A stretch of 64,000 nucleotides of DNA from Phycisphaerales bacterium (GCA_029260575.1 JAJDDB010000009.1:186001-250000); one strand, 5' to 3'. Counted from the stretch's first letter, positions 38,126 to 48,138 are shown. Numbers and translations: made by a program. Notes: generated by a model from the sequence alone, not told the origin.

Positions 38126-38583
38126 CCGATCGTCGTTCGCTGCAATTCAAGACCCTGCAGGACATTGGTGCTGATGTCGCAGCACTTGATCAGGCTGGCG
38201 CGCAGCGCGCCGCCGGCAACTGGACGCCGGCGCAGAACGTCGAACACATTGCCATGTTCATTCAGTATTCGCTGGACGGCTTCCCATTCAGGATGCCGTT
38301 AGCATTGCGGCTGATCGGGCCGATGTTCCGTAAGACGGTAACGACGAAACCGATGAAACCGGGCATCAAGGCTCCGGGGAAAATCAGAGCTTTCGAGCCC
38401 AAGCCGGATGTACGCTGGGGCGACGCGGTGCAGAGACTGCACACACTTGTCAGCCGCGTGGCTGGCGGCGAAACCATGCAGATGCCCAGCCCGCTGTTCG
38501 GCAGGATGTCACACGAGGACTGGACCAACCTGCACTGCCGGCACGCAGAAATGCACCTGAGTTTCATCCACCCCCAACAATGA
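38101..38583 (+). CDS. DUF1569 (DinB-like) protein
   Basis: 160 aa, four-helix DinB/YfiT-like fold expected. The motif NWTPAQNVEHIAMFIQYSLDGFP has the first metal His, and the end HCRHAEMHLSFIHP holds two or three more, as in DUF1569 (many planctomycetes). Possibly a thiol-dependent transferase; function unknown. The N-terminus MCPDIKSVTDRRSLQF is family-like. Translationally coupled: the ATG lies 25 nt inside the pgl gene. Ends 44 nt before a GC-rich hairpin. Confidence 0.85.
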   Translation: MCPDIKSVTDRRSLQFKTLQDIGADVAALDQAGAQRAAGNWTPAQNVEHIAMFIQYSLDGFPFRMPLALRLIGPMFRKTVTTKPMKPGIKAPGKIRAFEPKPDVRWGDAVQRLHTLVSRVAGGETMQMPSPLFGRMSHEDWTNLHCRHAEMHLSFIHPQQ

Positions 38584-38626
38584 TGCCGGTCTCAGGCACA
38601 AGCAGTAACCGACGCCTCCCCCAAAG

Positions 38627-38648
38627 CCCGGCATCTCCCGATGCCGGG
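38627..38648. terminator. GC hairpin between convergent genes
   Basis: Perfect 9-bp stem CCCGGCATC/GATGCCGGG with a 4-nt loop. A second, weaker arm pair, ATGCCG...CGGCAT, follows within 45 nt. No T-tract on either side, so a bidirectional but non-classical terminator is inferred. Confidence 0.45.
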
Positions 38649-38707
38649 ATCAACCAATGCCGGGGTCTCCCGATATCGGCATCAACCGTCCAATGCCAAG
38701 ACGCTTC

Positions 38708-39226
38708 TCAACCCTCAACCAAGATCGCCAACGTCTGCTGCAATGCACGCATTTCTTCATCTGTTGCATCAATTGCCAGTTCAAGTGGGAACATGAACAG
38801 CACCTGATCCGCATCCATGTTGATGAAGCTGCTGATCGCAGCTTTGCGCGCGTTCATCAGCGTGATCCGCCACGTACCGCGCTGCCCGGCCAGACGTGCA
38901 CGGCGAATCGGCTTGATGCGTACATCATCAAACATAGCCCAGCCGGCATCCTGCGATCGTCCGCTGGGGCGCACAACCGTCACACCACCCCATTCAATGC
39001 GCAGCTGAATCGCTTCGCTCCAGAGAATATTATCCGGCGCGAGAATGCGCACCACACCGAGCGCCAAACCAGTCTGCACCGCTGCAATGGTTGCCACATC
39101 CGAACCCGTTGAGATCGTGCAGATCAGCGCGATAGTGAAACCCACGATGATGAACATCGGCCGCCTGCCGCTGAGCAGTCGACTGCTGTACGTCACATGT
39201 GCGGGTTGGGTCGATTCATGAATCAC
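38708..39226 (-). CDS. Small membrane protein downstream of ruvX
   Basis: 172 aa of unknown function from a GTG start that overlaps the end of ruvX by 11 nt. A basic segment (YSSRLLSGRRP) precedes one or two helices (MFIIVGFTIALICTIST, VATIAAVQTGLALGVVRIL) and a soluble beta-like part (IEWGGVTVVRPSGRSQDAGWAMFDDVRIKP) with an acidic helical C-terminus. An alternative start in the longer frame would be inside ruvX and is not supported. It is probably a planctomycete-specific protein; no domain recognised. Confidence 0.65.
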   Translation of the reverse strand: MIHESTQPAHVTYSSRLLSGRRPMFIIVGFTIALICTISTGSDVATIAAVQTGLALGVVRILAPDNILWSEAIQLRIEWGGVTVVRPSGRSQDAGWAMFDDVRIKPIRRARLAGQRGTWRITLMNARKAAISSFINMDADQVLFMFPLELAIDATDEEMRALQQTLAILVEG

Positions 39227-39626
39227 GTTCGAGATAGTCCCGAAGTATCTGCGCAGCTGCGAGGGCGTCACGCCGCCGCGCTTTTTGCTGATGCGTCCGT
39301 CCCGAGCGGGCCATCTGTTGATCCGCCTGGAAACTCGTGAGCCGTTCGTCCTGATAATACACCGCAAGGCCAGTGCGCCGATGCAATTCTTCGCCGAATG
39401 CTTGCACATCCTTGGCCGGCTGCCCTTCCGTGCTGTCCATATTCAAAGGCAATCCAAGTACGACAGCGTCCGGCTCATGTTCGCGGAGCGCAGCTGCGAT
39501 TTCATCATGCAAGAGATCGCGGTGCGGTTGCTCAATGATGTGCAGCGGGCTGACGATCTTCGTGACATCATCGCCGACCGCCAGGCCGGTGCGCTTGCCG
39601 CCGAGATCAATCGCAAGATACCGCAC
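39216..39626 (-). CDS. ruvX: Putative pre-16S rRNA nuclease / Holliday junction resolvase-like RuvX (YqgF)
   Basis: 136 aa, standard length. RNase H-like fold with the first Asp in the opening strand YLAIDLGGKRTGLAVGD, the conserved VVLGLPLNMD, and the terminal DERLTS and RRDALAAAQILRDYL. YqgF proteins mature the 5' end of 16S rRNA and act in transcription or recombination. Start taken at GTG (VRYLAIDLGG); upstream codons of the longer frame look like the tail of the neighbouring zinc-ribbon gene in another frame. It overlaps the next gene. Confidence 0.93.
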   Translation of the reverse strand: MRYLAIDLGGKRTGLAVGDDVTKIVSPLHIIEQPHRDLLHDEIAAALREHEPDAVVLGLPLNMDSTEGQPAKDVQAFGEELHRRTGLAVYYQDERLTSFQADQQMARSGRTHQQKARRRDALAAAQILRDYLERDS

Positions 39627-39654
39627 GTGCAGCAAGTGTATCCGCTCCCAACAG

Positions 39655-40290
39655 CTACGCCGTCTTCGAAGTCTTCGAATCAATGCCCAGTTGAATGTGC
39701 TGCACAATCTGCTCTGCCTCTACGGGTCGGCACCGTACTTCAAACTCTCGCTCCGATACCAAGCCCAGTATGCGAACCGCGCCGATGCGAATGCCGCAGC
39801 CACCCGGAACTCGACGTCGATTGACTGTATAGAGCGTCGAAATCGGCCAGCGCTTGATCACGACGCTGCCGCTGTCTGACTCCTTGACAACCCGAACCTC
39901 GTCATCTTCGATTGACAGTCGCCACGGCCAGGTGTTGCCAATCAACACTCGCCGACCAATCCGATACGCCGGCACACTTGCAAGATACGTGACGATTACT
40001 GTGGCAAGCGCCACCGGCGCCATGACATCAGCCGAGAGCTGCGGCAACAAAGGAAACTGCGTCCGCAGGAAGTCGTATGTCAGAATCCAGGTGAGATTCA
40101 CGACCATGTAGATAAAAAAACCGATGGCGAACGCTCGGACGACAACTCCCCGCCGCGCTGGAAACGCCACGCCGCGCACATCAATCCACACACCACATTC
40201 CGGACAGCGCGCAGCTTCTGCGCAGCCGCGCAGGTCGTACTCACAATCCAGACAATGCAGTGGACGCATCTGTTCACGCAATCCTATCAC
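39655..40290 (-). CDS. Zinc-ribbon/two-TM protein, third of a tandem trio
   Basis: 211 aa. N-terminal ribbon CLDCEYDLRG...CPECG, a basic stretch, two membrane helices (AFAIGFFIYMVVNLTWIL and APVALATVIVTYLASVPAY) and a C-terminal beta-rich domain (WRLSIEDDEVRVVKES...VVIKRWPI...REFEVRCRPVEAEQIVQHIQ). The C-terminal part parallels the two upstream proteins at W/F-E-x-x-C followed by A..I..; it looks like a PH-type fold. Starts right after the previous stop (TGA-GTG). Function unknown; three paralogues in a row suggest a hetero-oligomer. Confidence 0.75.
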   Translation of the reverse strand: MIGLREQMRPLHCLDCEYDLRGCAEAARCPECGVWIDVRGVAFPARRGVVVRAFAIGFFIYMVVNLTWILTYDFLRTQFPLLPQLSADVMAPVALATVIVTYLASVPAYRIGRRVLIGNTWPWRLSIEDDEVRVVKESDSGSVVIKRWPISTLYTVNRRRVPGGCGIRIGAVRILGLVSEREFEVRCRPVEAEQIVQHIQLGIDSKTSKTA

Positions 40291-40929
40291 TCACGAATCA
40301 ACCGGATTCCACTTGGCCCGCCAACAGGCATGCCGAAACCAATTCAGTTGCTCCACAATGTGATGCGCATATGTGTACGAACAATCGAGTTCGAACCATC
40401 GCTTCATCGGAAACCGCCTGCTGTAGAGACCAATGATCACCCTTCTTCCACGCCCCGACTGCAACATGATCGGCTGCAAATCCGTCCACAGAAACCAGAA
40501 ACTGGCATCGGTATCTCCAGAAACATCGCCGGTCGCATTGTCATCCGGTAGCGATTCAATCCGACACCCATCGTTGTGTGCAGTAAACAACAAATCCCAA
40601 ACTTTGCCGAGTTGTCTGTCGCGCTTGCGGTGAACAGATCGAGCGTGAAGCATTGTTACGAGAATGGAAACAGTCGTAATCGAAAACAGCAGCACGAGAG
40701 CAGCAGTGTCTCCGACAGAATGCGCGATGCCCATGACTAGTACTGCGGACGGTACCGCAACCACGACCGCAACTCCGAAGATGTGCATGTAGTTCGGCTC
40801 AGGATGCTGCCGCGCGCGAATTGCGATGTCAGGCATCTCAACCAGCTTGCCGCATTCCGGACAACAACGCGATGTGTCATCGAGCCCGTGCAGGACATAC
40901 TTGCACGTTGGACACCATGGCGGCTTCAC
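40291..40929 (-). CDS. Zinc-ribbon/two-TM protein, second of a tandem trio
   Basis: 212 aa. N-terminal ribbon CPTCKYVLHGL...CPECGKL, then two helices (IFGVAVVVAVPSAVLVMGIAHSV and ALVLLFSITTVSILVTML), and a C-terminal domain ending RVIIGLYSRRFPMKRWFELDCSYTY and AHHIVEQLNWFRHA. W-(F/Y)-ELDCS is shared with the preceding gene. Its ATG overlaps the stop of that gene by ATGA; the next gene begins immediately after its own stop. Confidence 0.75.
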   Translation of the reverse strand: MKPPWCPTCKYVLHGLDDTSRCCPECGKLVEMPDIAIRARQHPEPNYMHIFGVAVVVAVPSAVLVMGIAHSVGDTAALVLLFSITTVSILVTMLHARSVHRKRDRQLGKVWDLLFTAHNDGCRIESLPDDNATGDVSGDTDASFWFLWTDLQPIMLQSGRGRRVIIGLYSRRFPMKRWFELDCSYTYAHHIVEQLNWFRHACWRAKWNPVDS

Positions 40930-41579
40930 GACTCATCCGTCTGTTGCTGCTTCGGGGCATCGCCCCACACAATTCGATTCATCCGCTCACCAATCGCACG
41001 CTTGACCTGTAACGCCTGCTGATGCGAACAGTCCAGTTCATACCACGACTTTGACACGAACAGTCCGAACATGCCGGTTTCACCAAACTGCAGACTCGGT
41101 GAACCTGATGGCGATCGGGACACCATCACGCGCGGGATAAATCGCCACGGCATATGCTCCACCTCCTTGCCCGAGCGTGTATCTACAACGTGCAACCCGT
41201 CGCCGGCAATCTGAAACTCCAACGGCCAGTCAGAGCGCATGCGATGCCGGAATATCACGCGCCCGGCCAGCACCAGCGCGATGAACATCCCCACCGAACC
41301 GATCAGCATCGGTCGCCACCAGTTCTCCTCATACAGATGATGGTCTTCACCGAGCAGCGGCATCAGCGCCGCAAACAGCGCGGTGAGAATCACGATCGAC
41401 AAGACCACGCCGATGACAAGCACCGGCAGCGTCGACCGGAATCCATATCGATCCCGCGCGCGAAAGATGTGACACCCATCAGAAAGATCAAACGTCAAGC
41501 CGCATTCAGGGCAACTGTCATGCACTGTTGCGCCGCGCAGGTCATAACTGCAATCAGGACATCGCGCTGGAAAAACCAT
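40926..41579 (-). CDS. Zinc-ribbon/two-TM protein, first of a tandem trio
   Basis: 217 aa. N-terminal ribbon CPDCSYDLRG...CPECGLTFD, a charged stretch, two helices (LPVLVIGVVLSIVILTALFAALMPLL and MLIGSVGMFIALVLAGRVIF) and a C-terminal domain (LEFQIAGDGLHVVDTRSG...FVSKSWYELDCSHQQALQVKRAIGE). The start MVFPARCPDC is chosen since a TACTAT box lies about 25 nt upstream, inside the longer frame. Probably a novel membrane module; no transport or enzyme motif seen. Confidence 0.75.
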   Translation of the reverse strand: MVFPARCPDCSYDLRGATVHDSCPECGLTFDLSDGCHIFRARDRYGFRSTLPVLVIGVVLSIVILTALFAALMPLLGEDHHLYEENWWRPMLIGSVGMFIALVLAGRVIFRHRMRSDWPLEFQIAGDGLHVVDTRSGKEVEHMPWRFIPRVMVSRSPSGSPSLQFGETGMFGLFVSKSWYELDCSHQQALQVKRAIGERMNRIVWGDAPKQQQTDES

Positions 41580-41657
41580 GTGCAGTCTCACATACAGCCG
41601 GTACGTATCACAAAGATAGTAGCACGCTGGACGTGTCATCCACTGAAACGGTCGATG

Positions 41658-42737
41658 TCACTGCAGCTTCTCATCCACCAGCGAAGCCAATTGCTTGACC
41701 TTCTGCGCTTGCTCCCACGAACACACCAGCGTTGCATCTGCAGTGTGCACGATGATTAGATCGCTGCAGCCAACAGTCGCAATTGTGTGACCGGAGTCAT
41801 CCGAAACCACAGTTACATTGCTCGAATCAATATGCAGATTCATCGCGTTCGCGCGATTGCCCTGCGCATCCGCTGCAAGTGTCTCCGCATAGCTCGTCCA
41901 GCTTCCGACATCCAGCCAGCGCACATCGAGATTGATCGTGCAGATATCAATTCGCGGGTCGGCGCTCGCCGGGTTCATCACACCATGATCCACGCTGATC
42001 TTCGGCAGGTTGGGATACACTTCATTCAGCACCGCCTGCCGCTGCGGTGTATCCCACGCATCGCCGATGCGCATCAATCCGTCGTATGCCTCCGATTTGA
42101 ACCATTTCACCGCATCAAGAAACATCGCAGCTGGAAACACGAACATCCCGCTGTTGAAGTTGATTGCCGGGTCGTTGTGAAACCGCTCCGCCTCATCCGG
42201 GCCGGGTTTTTCCTTGAATTGCTGCGCGCGGTATACGCCGCCCGCTTCGTCAATCGCTGCCCCGCGCGTCACCCATCCATACTGCGTTGCCGGAAACGAA
42301 CTCTTGATGGAATACGTCAGAAACCTGCTGCGATCCTGTTCAACAACCTCCAGCCCGATGCGCAGCTTCTCGCGGATGACATCCACCGGCTCGATGAGAT
42401 GGTCGCTTGTTAACACACAAAACACCGCATCGGGATCGCGCCCCGCAAGCACCGCAGCCGTCAGACCGACCGCATTGAGCGTATCGCGCCCCGTCGGCTC
42501 GCCGAGGATGTGTTCATCATCAAACTGCGGCAGCGCAGCACGAATCGGCGCACGATGCGCTTCGCCGGTGCAGATGTACTGCTGGCTTAGCGGAACGACG
42601 CCGTCCAGTCGTTCAACAGCCAGTTCCAGCAGTGACCGGCCTTCAATAAACGGAAGTAACTGCTTCGGCTTTGCTTTGCGGCTCATCGGCCACAACCGTG
42701 TTCCCGCACCACCCGCCATGATCATTGCGTAACGCAT
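41658..42737 (-). CDS. manC: Mannose-1-phosphate guanylyltransferase
   Basis: 359 aa. Makes GDP-mannose from mannose-1-phosphate and GTP. Pyrophosphorylase signature MIMAGGAGTRLWPMSRKAKPKQLLPF, then CVLTSDHLIEP, GYFKEKPGPDEA-type sequence (FKEKPGPDEAERF), and SVDHGVMNPA. It lacks the C-terminal isomerase cupin of bifunctional AlgA types, so it is the monofunctional type. Start at the ATG 6 nt past a TACAGT box; the GTG two codons earlier would sit directly against that box. Supplies activated mannose for glycans, perhaps those of the GT4 and GT39 enzymes. Confidence 0.94.
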   Translation of the reverse strand: MRYAMIMAGGAGTRLWPMSRKAKPKQLLPFIEGRSLLELAVERLDGVVPLSQQYICTGEAHRAPIRAALPQFDDEHILGEPTGRDTLNAVGLTAAVLAGRDPDAVFCVLTSDHLIEPVDVIREKLRIGLEVVEQDRSRFLTYSIKSSFPATQYGWVTRGAAIDEAGGVYRAQQFKEKPGPDEAERFHNDPAINFNSGMFVFPAAMFLDAVKWFKSEAYDGLMRIGDAWDTPQRQAVLNEVYPNLPKISVDHGVMNPASADPRIDICTINLDVRWLDVGSWTSYAETLAADAQGNRANAMNLHIDSSNVTVVSDDSGHTIATVGCSDLIIVHTADATLVCSWEQAQKVKQLASLVDEKLQ

Positions 42738-42743
42738 CGCCAC

Positions 42744-42749
42744 ACTGTA
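42744..42749 (-). promoter_or_regulatory. -10 box TACAGT, leaderless start of manC
   Basis: Minus-strand TACAGT is 6 nt before the ATG. No clear -35. Confidence 0.4.
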
Positions 42750-42873
42750 GTTGAAAACGCCGAAACGCTGAAACGTCTATATGCGAATAGCCCCCGGCTT
42801 GTCGGGCGTTTGTCGCTTGTTCAGACATAACTGTGGGTGCAAAGAAACCCAGGGTAAATCCGGGGCACTGTAT

Positions 42874-43497
42874 TCAGTTTCCGCCGCGAATCCGATACGC
42901 CGTCTCCACCACAGCGTCAGCCGTCGCCAACTCCGGCTCCGCCGCAATCGCCGCGTTCACCATCTGCGTCGCATCAGCCCGTGATTCACCCAGCATCGAC
43001 AGCACCGCAATCGCATCGCGCGCCACATTCACGCCGCCGGCTGCGGGTTTGAGTTCGATGTCTGTTCCGCTGGTGAACTTGTCCACCTTGCCGTTGAGCT
43101 GCGCGATGATCGTCTCTGCGGTGCGCTTGCCGATCTCCGGCAGCGAAACCAGCAGATCCGCATCACGCGTGGCAATGGCAGCAGCAATCCGCGTGATCGG
43201 CAGCTCAAGAGCACGCAGCGCCTTGCGCGTGCCGACACCCTTCACCGTTGTAAACAACTCAAAGAATGAACGATCAGCCGGCGTTCGAAATCCCACCAGC
43301 CGGGGAATTGATGATGAACCCTGCCCATGCACTTCGTGATAGTGCAGCGTGTGGAATGTCACATCCCGGCCGACATCCGTATTCAAAGCCTGTACATCAC
43401 CAGCCGGCACGAGCAATTCATACACGATCGGCGGACATTCCAGTTCCACACGTCCTGGGTGTACTGCTGCGAGCCGGCCTTGAATTCGCGTGATCAT
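42874..43497 (-). CDS. ruvA: Holliday junction branch migration protein RuvA
   Basis: 207 aa, typical. Tetrameric DNA-binding partner of RuvB. N-terminal OB-fold (MITRIQGRLAAVHPGRVELEC), helix-hairpin-helix repeats with VKGVGTRKALRAL and LPEIGKRTAETII, and a C-terminal RuvB-contacting domain (DAIAVLSMLGESRADATQMVNAAIA). Neither ruvB nor ruvC lies in the window, while ruvX is 3 kb away. A TAGCAT box ends 7 nt before the ATG. Confidence 0.96.
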   Translation of the reverse strand: MITRIQGRLAAVHPGRVELECPPIVYELLVPAGDVQALNTDVGRDVTFHTLHYHEVHGQGSSSIPRLVGFRTPADRSFFELFTTVKGVGTRKALRALELPITRIAAAIATRDADLLVSLPEIGKRTAETIIAQLNGKVDKFTSGTDIELKPAAGGVNVARDAIAVLSMLGESRADATQMVNAAIAAEPELATADAVVETAYRIRGGN

Positions 43498-43504
43498 GCT
43501 GCCG

Positions 43505-43510
43505 ATGCTA
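43505..43510 (-). promoter_or_regulatory. -10 box TAGCAT, leaderless start of ruvA
   Basis: Minus-strand TAGCAT is 7 nt before the ATG, too close for a ribosome site, so the mRNA should be leaderless. -35 unclear. Confidence 0.4.
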
Positions 43511-43544
43511 TCGGCCGAACCGCGCTCTTGACGTCAACCGTCAA

Positions 43545-44354
43545 TCAGTCCGTTGCTGGCACCGCTGCGTGCGGCGTGGCGATCTCTGCTGCAGCACCAT
43601 TCACAGAACCATCCGCCAGTCGCGGCACAGCCGGTCCGTCCTTGATCGGCCACCCGCTGACTTCCGCAATCTTTGCCCGAAGCGTTTCGGTAATCGCCTT
43701 GGCATCGCGCTGCCCCGCAAAATCAAACACCCCCAAATACTGCACCCGCGCATGGCTCGGCGTCATCAGACTCTTGTTCATATCGTTCGTGTCCGGCGTT
43801 CCCGAAACCCACACCAGCAGCACCGGTGCTTTGGATCGCGCGATGATCAGGCCGACACCCGCAAAGAACGGCCAGAGCTGCCGCGGCGGCGTGACGATAC
43901 CGCCTTCGGGGAAGATGCCGATCACCGCGCCGGCTTTGAGTTCACGCACAGCCAGACGCGCCGAAGCTGTGTCAGTACCATCACGGGCGACCGGAATCAC
44001 GCCGGTGTATTCAAGAAACGGCGTAAGTGTCGGCGTGTACATGTCCTCCGCCATCATCCACCGAATCGCAAACGGACACCCGCCGGAAATCAGCATCGGA
44101 TCAACCGCCCCGGTGTGATTGGAAACCACCAGCAGCGGCCCAGCCATGTTGGATGTCGGTACATGTTCCTGCCCGATGTAACGAACGCGATGCACCAGTC
44201 GAATGAATAGGTACATGCATTTCCAGATGATGACGTAGCCCGGCACGCCGCCCGGACCCTGCCGAAGCCACGGCAGGACAATCCAGTGCCACACCGCCAT
44301 GGCCGTCAGCCAGGCAAAAATCGCAACTCCAAACCATCGCAACGTGTCCGGCAT
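43545..44354 (-). CDS. plsC: 1-acyl-glycerol-3-phosphate acyltransferase (PlsC family)
   Basis: 269 aa. Phospholipid synthesis: acylates lysophosphatidate. Acyltransferase block I NHTGAVD (His-x4-Asp), block III-like FPEGGIVTP, and a pocket motif [13 protein letters not shown]. One or two N-terminal helices ([22 protein letters not shown]) anchor it to the inner membrane. Start at MPDTLRWFG with GGGAGG 10 nt upstream; longer starts at 44408 or 44423 are possible. Alternatively another glycerolipid acyltransferase. Divergent from carB. Confidence 0.85.
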   Translation of the reverse strand: MPDTLRWFGVAIFAWLTAMAVWHWIVLPWLRQGPGGVPGYVIIWKCMYLFIRLVHRVRYIGQEHVPTSNMAGPLLVVSNHTGAVDPMLISGGCPFAIRWMMAEDMYTPTLTPFLEYTGVIPVARDGTDTASARLAVRELKAGAVIGIFPEGGIVTPPRQLWPFFAGVGLIIARSKAPVLLVWVSGTPDTNDMNKSLMTPSHARVQYLGVFDFAGQRDAKAITETLRAKIAEVSGWPIKDGPAVPRLADGSVNGAAAEIATPHAAVPATD

Positions 44355-44472
44355 TCGCGAAAAACCTCCCGGTTCGTCCACAAGTCTGCCTGTGGCGCGA
44401 TTCATCATTGAGTCGCCCCACACGCGTGGCTACAGTGTCAGCAGGTCGCAAAGCGCGTCCCCGAAACCGGCC

Positions 44473-47400
44473 ATGCCCCGTCGCGACGACCTGCACACCA
44501 TTCTGATCCTTGGTTCCGGCCCGATTGTCATCGGCCAAGGCTGTGAGTTTGATTACTCCGGAACCCAGGCTTGCAGCGCTCTGCGAGAAGAAGGCTATCG
44601 CGTCGTGCTCGTCAACTCCAATCCTGCGACGATCATGACCGATCCGCAGTTCAGTGATCGGACCTATCTGGAGCCGATCACACCCCAAGCCGTCCGAAAA
44701 GTCATCGAACGCGAGAAAGCCGCAGGTTCGCCGATCGATGCGCTGCTGCCGACGCTCGGCGGCCAGACAGCGTTGAACTGCGCCTGCGCCTTGCACGATG
44801 ATGGCACCCTTGCGGACCACGACATCGAACTTATCGGCGCTAATCGGCAGGTGATCTACCGCGCTGAAGACCGTCAGGAATTCAGGCAGGTCATTGACAG
44901 CATCGGCCTGCATATGCCGCGGGCGGAATCCGTCAGCAACGTTGAAGACGCTCTGACGTTTCTCGATGAAATCGGTCTGCCCGCAATCATTCGCCCGGCG
45001 TTCACGCTCGGCGGCACCGGTGGCGGCATTGCCTACAACCGCGAAGAGTTCGAAGAAATCGTGCGCCGCGGCATCGACGCTTCCATGATCAATCAGGTGC
45101 AGATCGATCAGTCTGTGCTCGGCTGGAAGGAATACGAGCTCGAAGTCATCCGCGATCACGCAGACAACTGCATCGTTATCTGCGGAATTGAAAACATCGA
45201 CGCTATGGGCGTGCATACCGGCGATTCCATCACCGTCGCGCCGATCATGACCCTTACCGACAAGGAATACGAAAACCTCCGCGATGCTTCGTTTGCGGTG
45301 CTGCGTGCGGTCGGCGTCGAGACCGGCGGCGCAAATGTCCAGTTCGCAATCAATCCCGCCACCGGCGAGATGGTCGTCGTGGAAATGAACCCGCGCGTTT
45401 CACGCAGCTCTGCGCTCGCCTCCAAAGCCACCGGGTTTCCCATCGCCCGTATCGCTGCCAAACTCGCCATCGGCTACACGCTCGATGAGTTGGGCAACGA
45501 CATCACCGGCAGCACCAGCGCGTGCTTCGAGCCGGCCATTGACTACGTCGTTGTGAAAATGCCGCGCTGGACGTTCGAGAAATTCCCCGAAGCTGATGAA
45601 ACACTGACCACGCAGATGAAAAGCGTTGGCGAAGCGATGTCCATCGGCAGAACATTCAAAGAAGCGCTGCAAAAAGCCATCCGTTCGATGGAGGTCAAAC
45701 GCTTCGGCTTCGGCCTCGACAAGAACGATGACTGGTTGACAGCCCATCGAGCCGGCTCGTCCCAGAGCCGATCGACGCCCGAAGTGTCGAACACCAATCC
45801 GGCCGAGGACGCCCCTGCTCGCGACGATAACGAATACCCCATCCCCGATGAAAAACTCCGCCGCAAACTTTCCGTACCCAGCCAGGGCCGGCTGTACTAC
45901 ATCCGCTACGCGCTGAAGATGGGTATGACGGCAAAGCGCATCTGCGAACTCACCGGCATCGATCCGTGGTTCATCGACCAACTCGCGCAGCTTGTCGAAT
46001 TCGAAGATGTGCTGTGCAAATCCAAACGCCTCGAAGATGTCCCGCGCGATGTGTTGTTACAAGCAAAGCAACTCGGCTACAGCGATCCGCAGCTCGCATA
46101 CCTCTATCTCGGCGACATCACGACCGACACGATTCTCGCAGTACGATCCCATCGAAAGAGCCTTGGTATCGAACCGGTGTACAAACTGGTTGACACATGC
46201 GCCGCGGAGTTCGAAGCTGCAACGCCATACTTTTATTCGACGTACGAATCGGCATACCACGACCCACAGCAAGCCGGCTCGTCCCCGGCTCACTCCTGTG
46301 TTGCTGACGAAATCCGCATCACCGATCGCCCCAAAATCGTCATCCTCGGCGGCGGTCCGAATCGCATCGGACAGGGCATCGAGTTCGATTACTGCTGCTG
46401 TCAGGCTGCGTACGCTGCTCGCAAGATGGGTTTCGAGTCGGTGATGATCAACTCTAACCCCGAAACAGTCTCCACCGATTACGACACCAGTGACCTGCTG
46501 TTCTTCGATCCGCTGACGCTGGAAGACACGCTCAACATCATCGAACGGCTCAATGGCGGCGGCATCGACATCACCGATCGGCCGGGCACTGTCTGCGGCG
46601 TCATCGTGCAGTTCGGCGGCCAGACGCCTCTGAATCTCGCGCACGGTCTTGTCGCAGCCGGCGTCCCACTCATCGGCACAAGTCTTGAGTCCATCGATCT
46701 CGCAGAAGACCGCGATCAGTTCAAGCAGGTGCTCGACGAATTACAACTTAAACAGCCCGACAGCGGCATCGCATATTCCCTTGATGAAGCAACCGCCATT
46801 GCCCGGCGCATCGGCTACCCGGTATTGGTGCGCCCCAGTTATGTGCTTGGCGGGCGCGGCATGGAAACGTGCTACACACCCGAAGCTCTTCGGCGGTATA
46901 TGCAAAATGCAGTCGATGTCTCCGAACTCGCTAACGCACCGATTCTGATCGACAAGTTCCTGCCCGAAGCCACCGAAGTCGATGTCGATGTCGTTGCGGA
47001 TTTTCTGCCCGATCGCGCAACCACGAGCTCGCAGATACAACAACCTGATGATGAACCCCGCGCAATCATCTGCGGTGTGATGGAACACATCGAAGAAGCA
47101 GGCGTACACTCCGGCGACAGCTCCTGCACGCTTCCTGCATTCTCCCTGCAGCCCGCCCTCGTGCAGCGCATCGAACAACAGGCCCGGGCATTAGCAAAAC
47201 GCTTAAAAGTCCGCGGCCTCATGAACGTGCAGATGGCGGTCAAGAACGATGAAATCTACATCCTCGAAGTGAACCCCCGCGCCTCGCGCACCGTGCCTTT
47301 CGTCGCCAAAGCGACCGGCGTGGCGTGGTCGCGCCTCGCTGCAATGGTCATGATGGGCGCATCGCTGCACCAACTTGATGCACACGAAGTCACCGACACC

Positions 47401-48024
47401 GGTTTCTTCGCAGTCAAAGAACCCGCCTTTCCGTTTAGCAAATTCCCCGGCGTGGATGTCATCCTCGGCCCGGAAATGCGCTCCACAGGCGAAGTCATGG
47501 GCGTCGATCGCTCCATGCCCATCGCGCTCGCAAAAGCAATGATGGCTGTGGGCATTGAACTGCCAACGACCGGCAATGTCTTCCTGTCCGTGCGCGACAC
47601 CGACAAGCCGCACGCAGTGGACATCGCCCGCCGACTAGTCTCGATGGGGTTCAATGTCCTGACCACCAAGGGAACCCACGAGCTGTTCCAGCAGTACAGC
47701 GTCAATACCGCACTGCTGCCGAAGATTTCCGAAGGGGCTCGACCGAACGTGCTCGATCGCATTGCCAACAATGAGATTCACCTGATCATCAACACAGCAA
47801 CGCGCAAAGGCGCGCAGACCGATGAAGGCAAGATCCGTGCGAAGGCCGTCCGCAACGGCGTGCCGATGATTACGACAATCACCGGCGCTCGTGCAGCAAT
47901 CGAAGCGATAGCAGCCCTGCGAGCCGGTGCGTGGAACGTCGCCGCCCTGCAGGACTACTTCCCGTATCTCGCGCGACAGCAACCCCTGGCAACACCAAAG
48001 CCCGCCGAAACCGTCACTGCGTAA
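44473..48024 (+). CDS. carB: Carbamoyl-phosphate synthase large subunit
   Basis: 1183 aa (family about 1070). Two ATP-grasp halves: [22 protein letters not shown] and [22 protein letters not shown], with GGQTALN/GGQTPLN, and [10 protein letters not shown] and GGRGMETC loops. Makes carbamoyl phosphate from bicarbonate, ammonia (from CarA) and two ATP. Extra length comes from three linkers: residues about 426-459, 597-612 and 846-863, rich in S, T, P, D and Q. Two of them share the same 14-base stretch AGCCGGCTCGTCCC. The C-terminal MGS-like domain ([20 protein letters not shown]) is the regulatory one. carA is not in the window. Start at MPRRDD. Confidence 0.97.
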   Translation: MPRRDDLHTILILGSGPIVIGQGCEFDYSGTQACSALREEGYRVVLVNSNPATIMTDPQFSDRTYLEPITPQAVRKVIEREKAAGSPIDALLPTLGGQTALNCACALHDDGTLADHDIELIGANRQVIYRAEDRQEFRQVIDSIGLHMPRAESVSNVEDALTFLDEIGLPAIIRPAFTLGGTGGGIAYNREEFEEIVRRGIDASMINQVQIDQSVLGWKEYELEVIRDHADNCIVICGIENIDAMGVHTGDSITVAPIMTLTDKEYENLRDASFAVLRAVGVETGGANVQFAINPATGEMVVVEMNPRVSRSSALASKATGFPIARIAAKLAIGYTLDELGNDITGSTSACFEPAIDYVVVKMPRWTFEKFPEADETLTTQMKSVGEAMSIGRTFKEALQKAIRSMEVKRFGFGLDKNDDWLTAHRAGSSQSRSTPEVSNTNPAEDAPARDDNEYPIPDEKLRRKLSVPSQGRLYYIRYALKMGMTAKRICELTGIDPWFIDQLAQLVEFEDVLCKSKRLEDVPRDVLLQAKQLGYSDPQLAYLYLGDITTDTILAVRSHRKSLGIEPVYKLVDTCAAEFEAATPYFYSTYESAYHDPQQAGSSPAHSCVADEIRITDRPKIVILGGGPNRIGQGIEFDYCCCQAAYAARKMGFESVMINSNPETVSTDYDTSDLLFFDPLTLEDTLNIIERLNGGGIDITDRPGTVCGVIVQFGGQTPLNLAHGLVAAGVPLIGTSLESIDLAEDRDQFKQVLDELQLKQPDSGIAYSLDEATAIARRIGYPVLVRPSYVLGGRGMETCYTPEALRRYMQNAVDVSELANAPILIDKFLPEATEVDVDVVADFLPDRATTSSQIQQPDDEPRAIICGVMEHIEEAGVHSGDSSCTLPAFSLQPALVQRIEQQARALAKRLKVRGLMNVQMAVKNDEIYILEVNPRASRTVPFVAKATGVAWSRLAAMVMMGASLHQLDAHEVTDTGFFAVKEPAFPFSKFPGVDVILGPEMRSTGEVMGVDRSMPIALAKAMMAVGIELPTTGNVFLSVRDTDKPHAVDIARRLVSMGFNVLTTKGTHELFQQYSVNTALLPKISEGARPNVLDRIANNEIHLIINTATRKGAQTDEGKIRAKAVRNGVPMITTITGARAAIEAIAALRAGAWNVAALQDYFPYLARQQPLATPKPAETVTA

Positions 48025-48124
48025 TTCCAGCGCGATTATGCTTCTGAGCCGCTTGCGGTGCAGCACGGTTTCGACTTCTGCAGTGGTGAAACGCACGCCC
48101 GCTGGCCGGTCTTACGGCCCTTGC

Positions 48125-48130
48125 TACACT
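48125..48130 (+). promoter_or_regulatory. -10 box TACACT, leaderless start of nuoH
   Basis: TACACT followed by 8 nt and ATG. -35 weak. Confidence 0.45.
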
Positions 48131-48138
48131 AACGCCCC

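Noticed and set aside
38584-38707. Repeated GATGCCGGG-type units as a CRISPR or REP array
   Set aside because: Only two imperfect units occur; better explained as hairpins between convergent genes.
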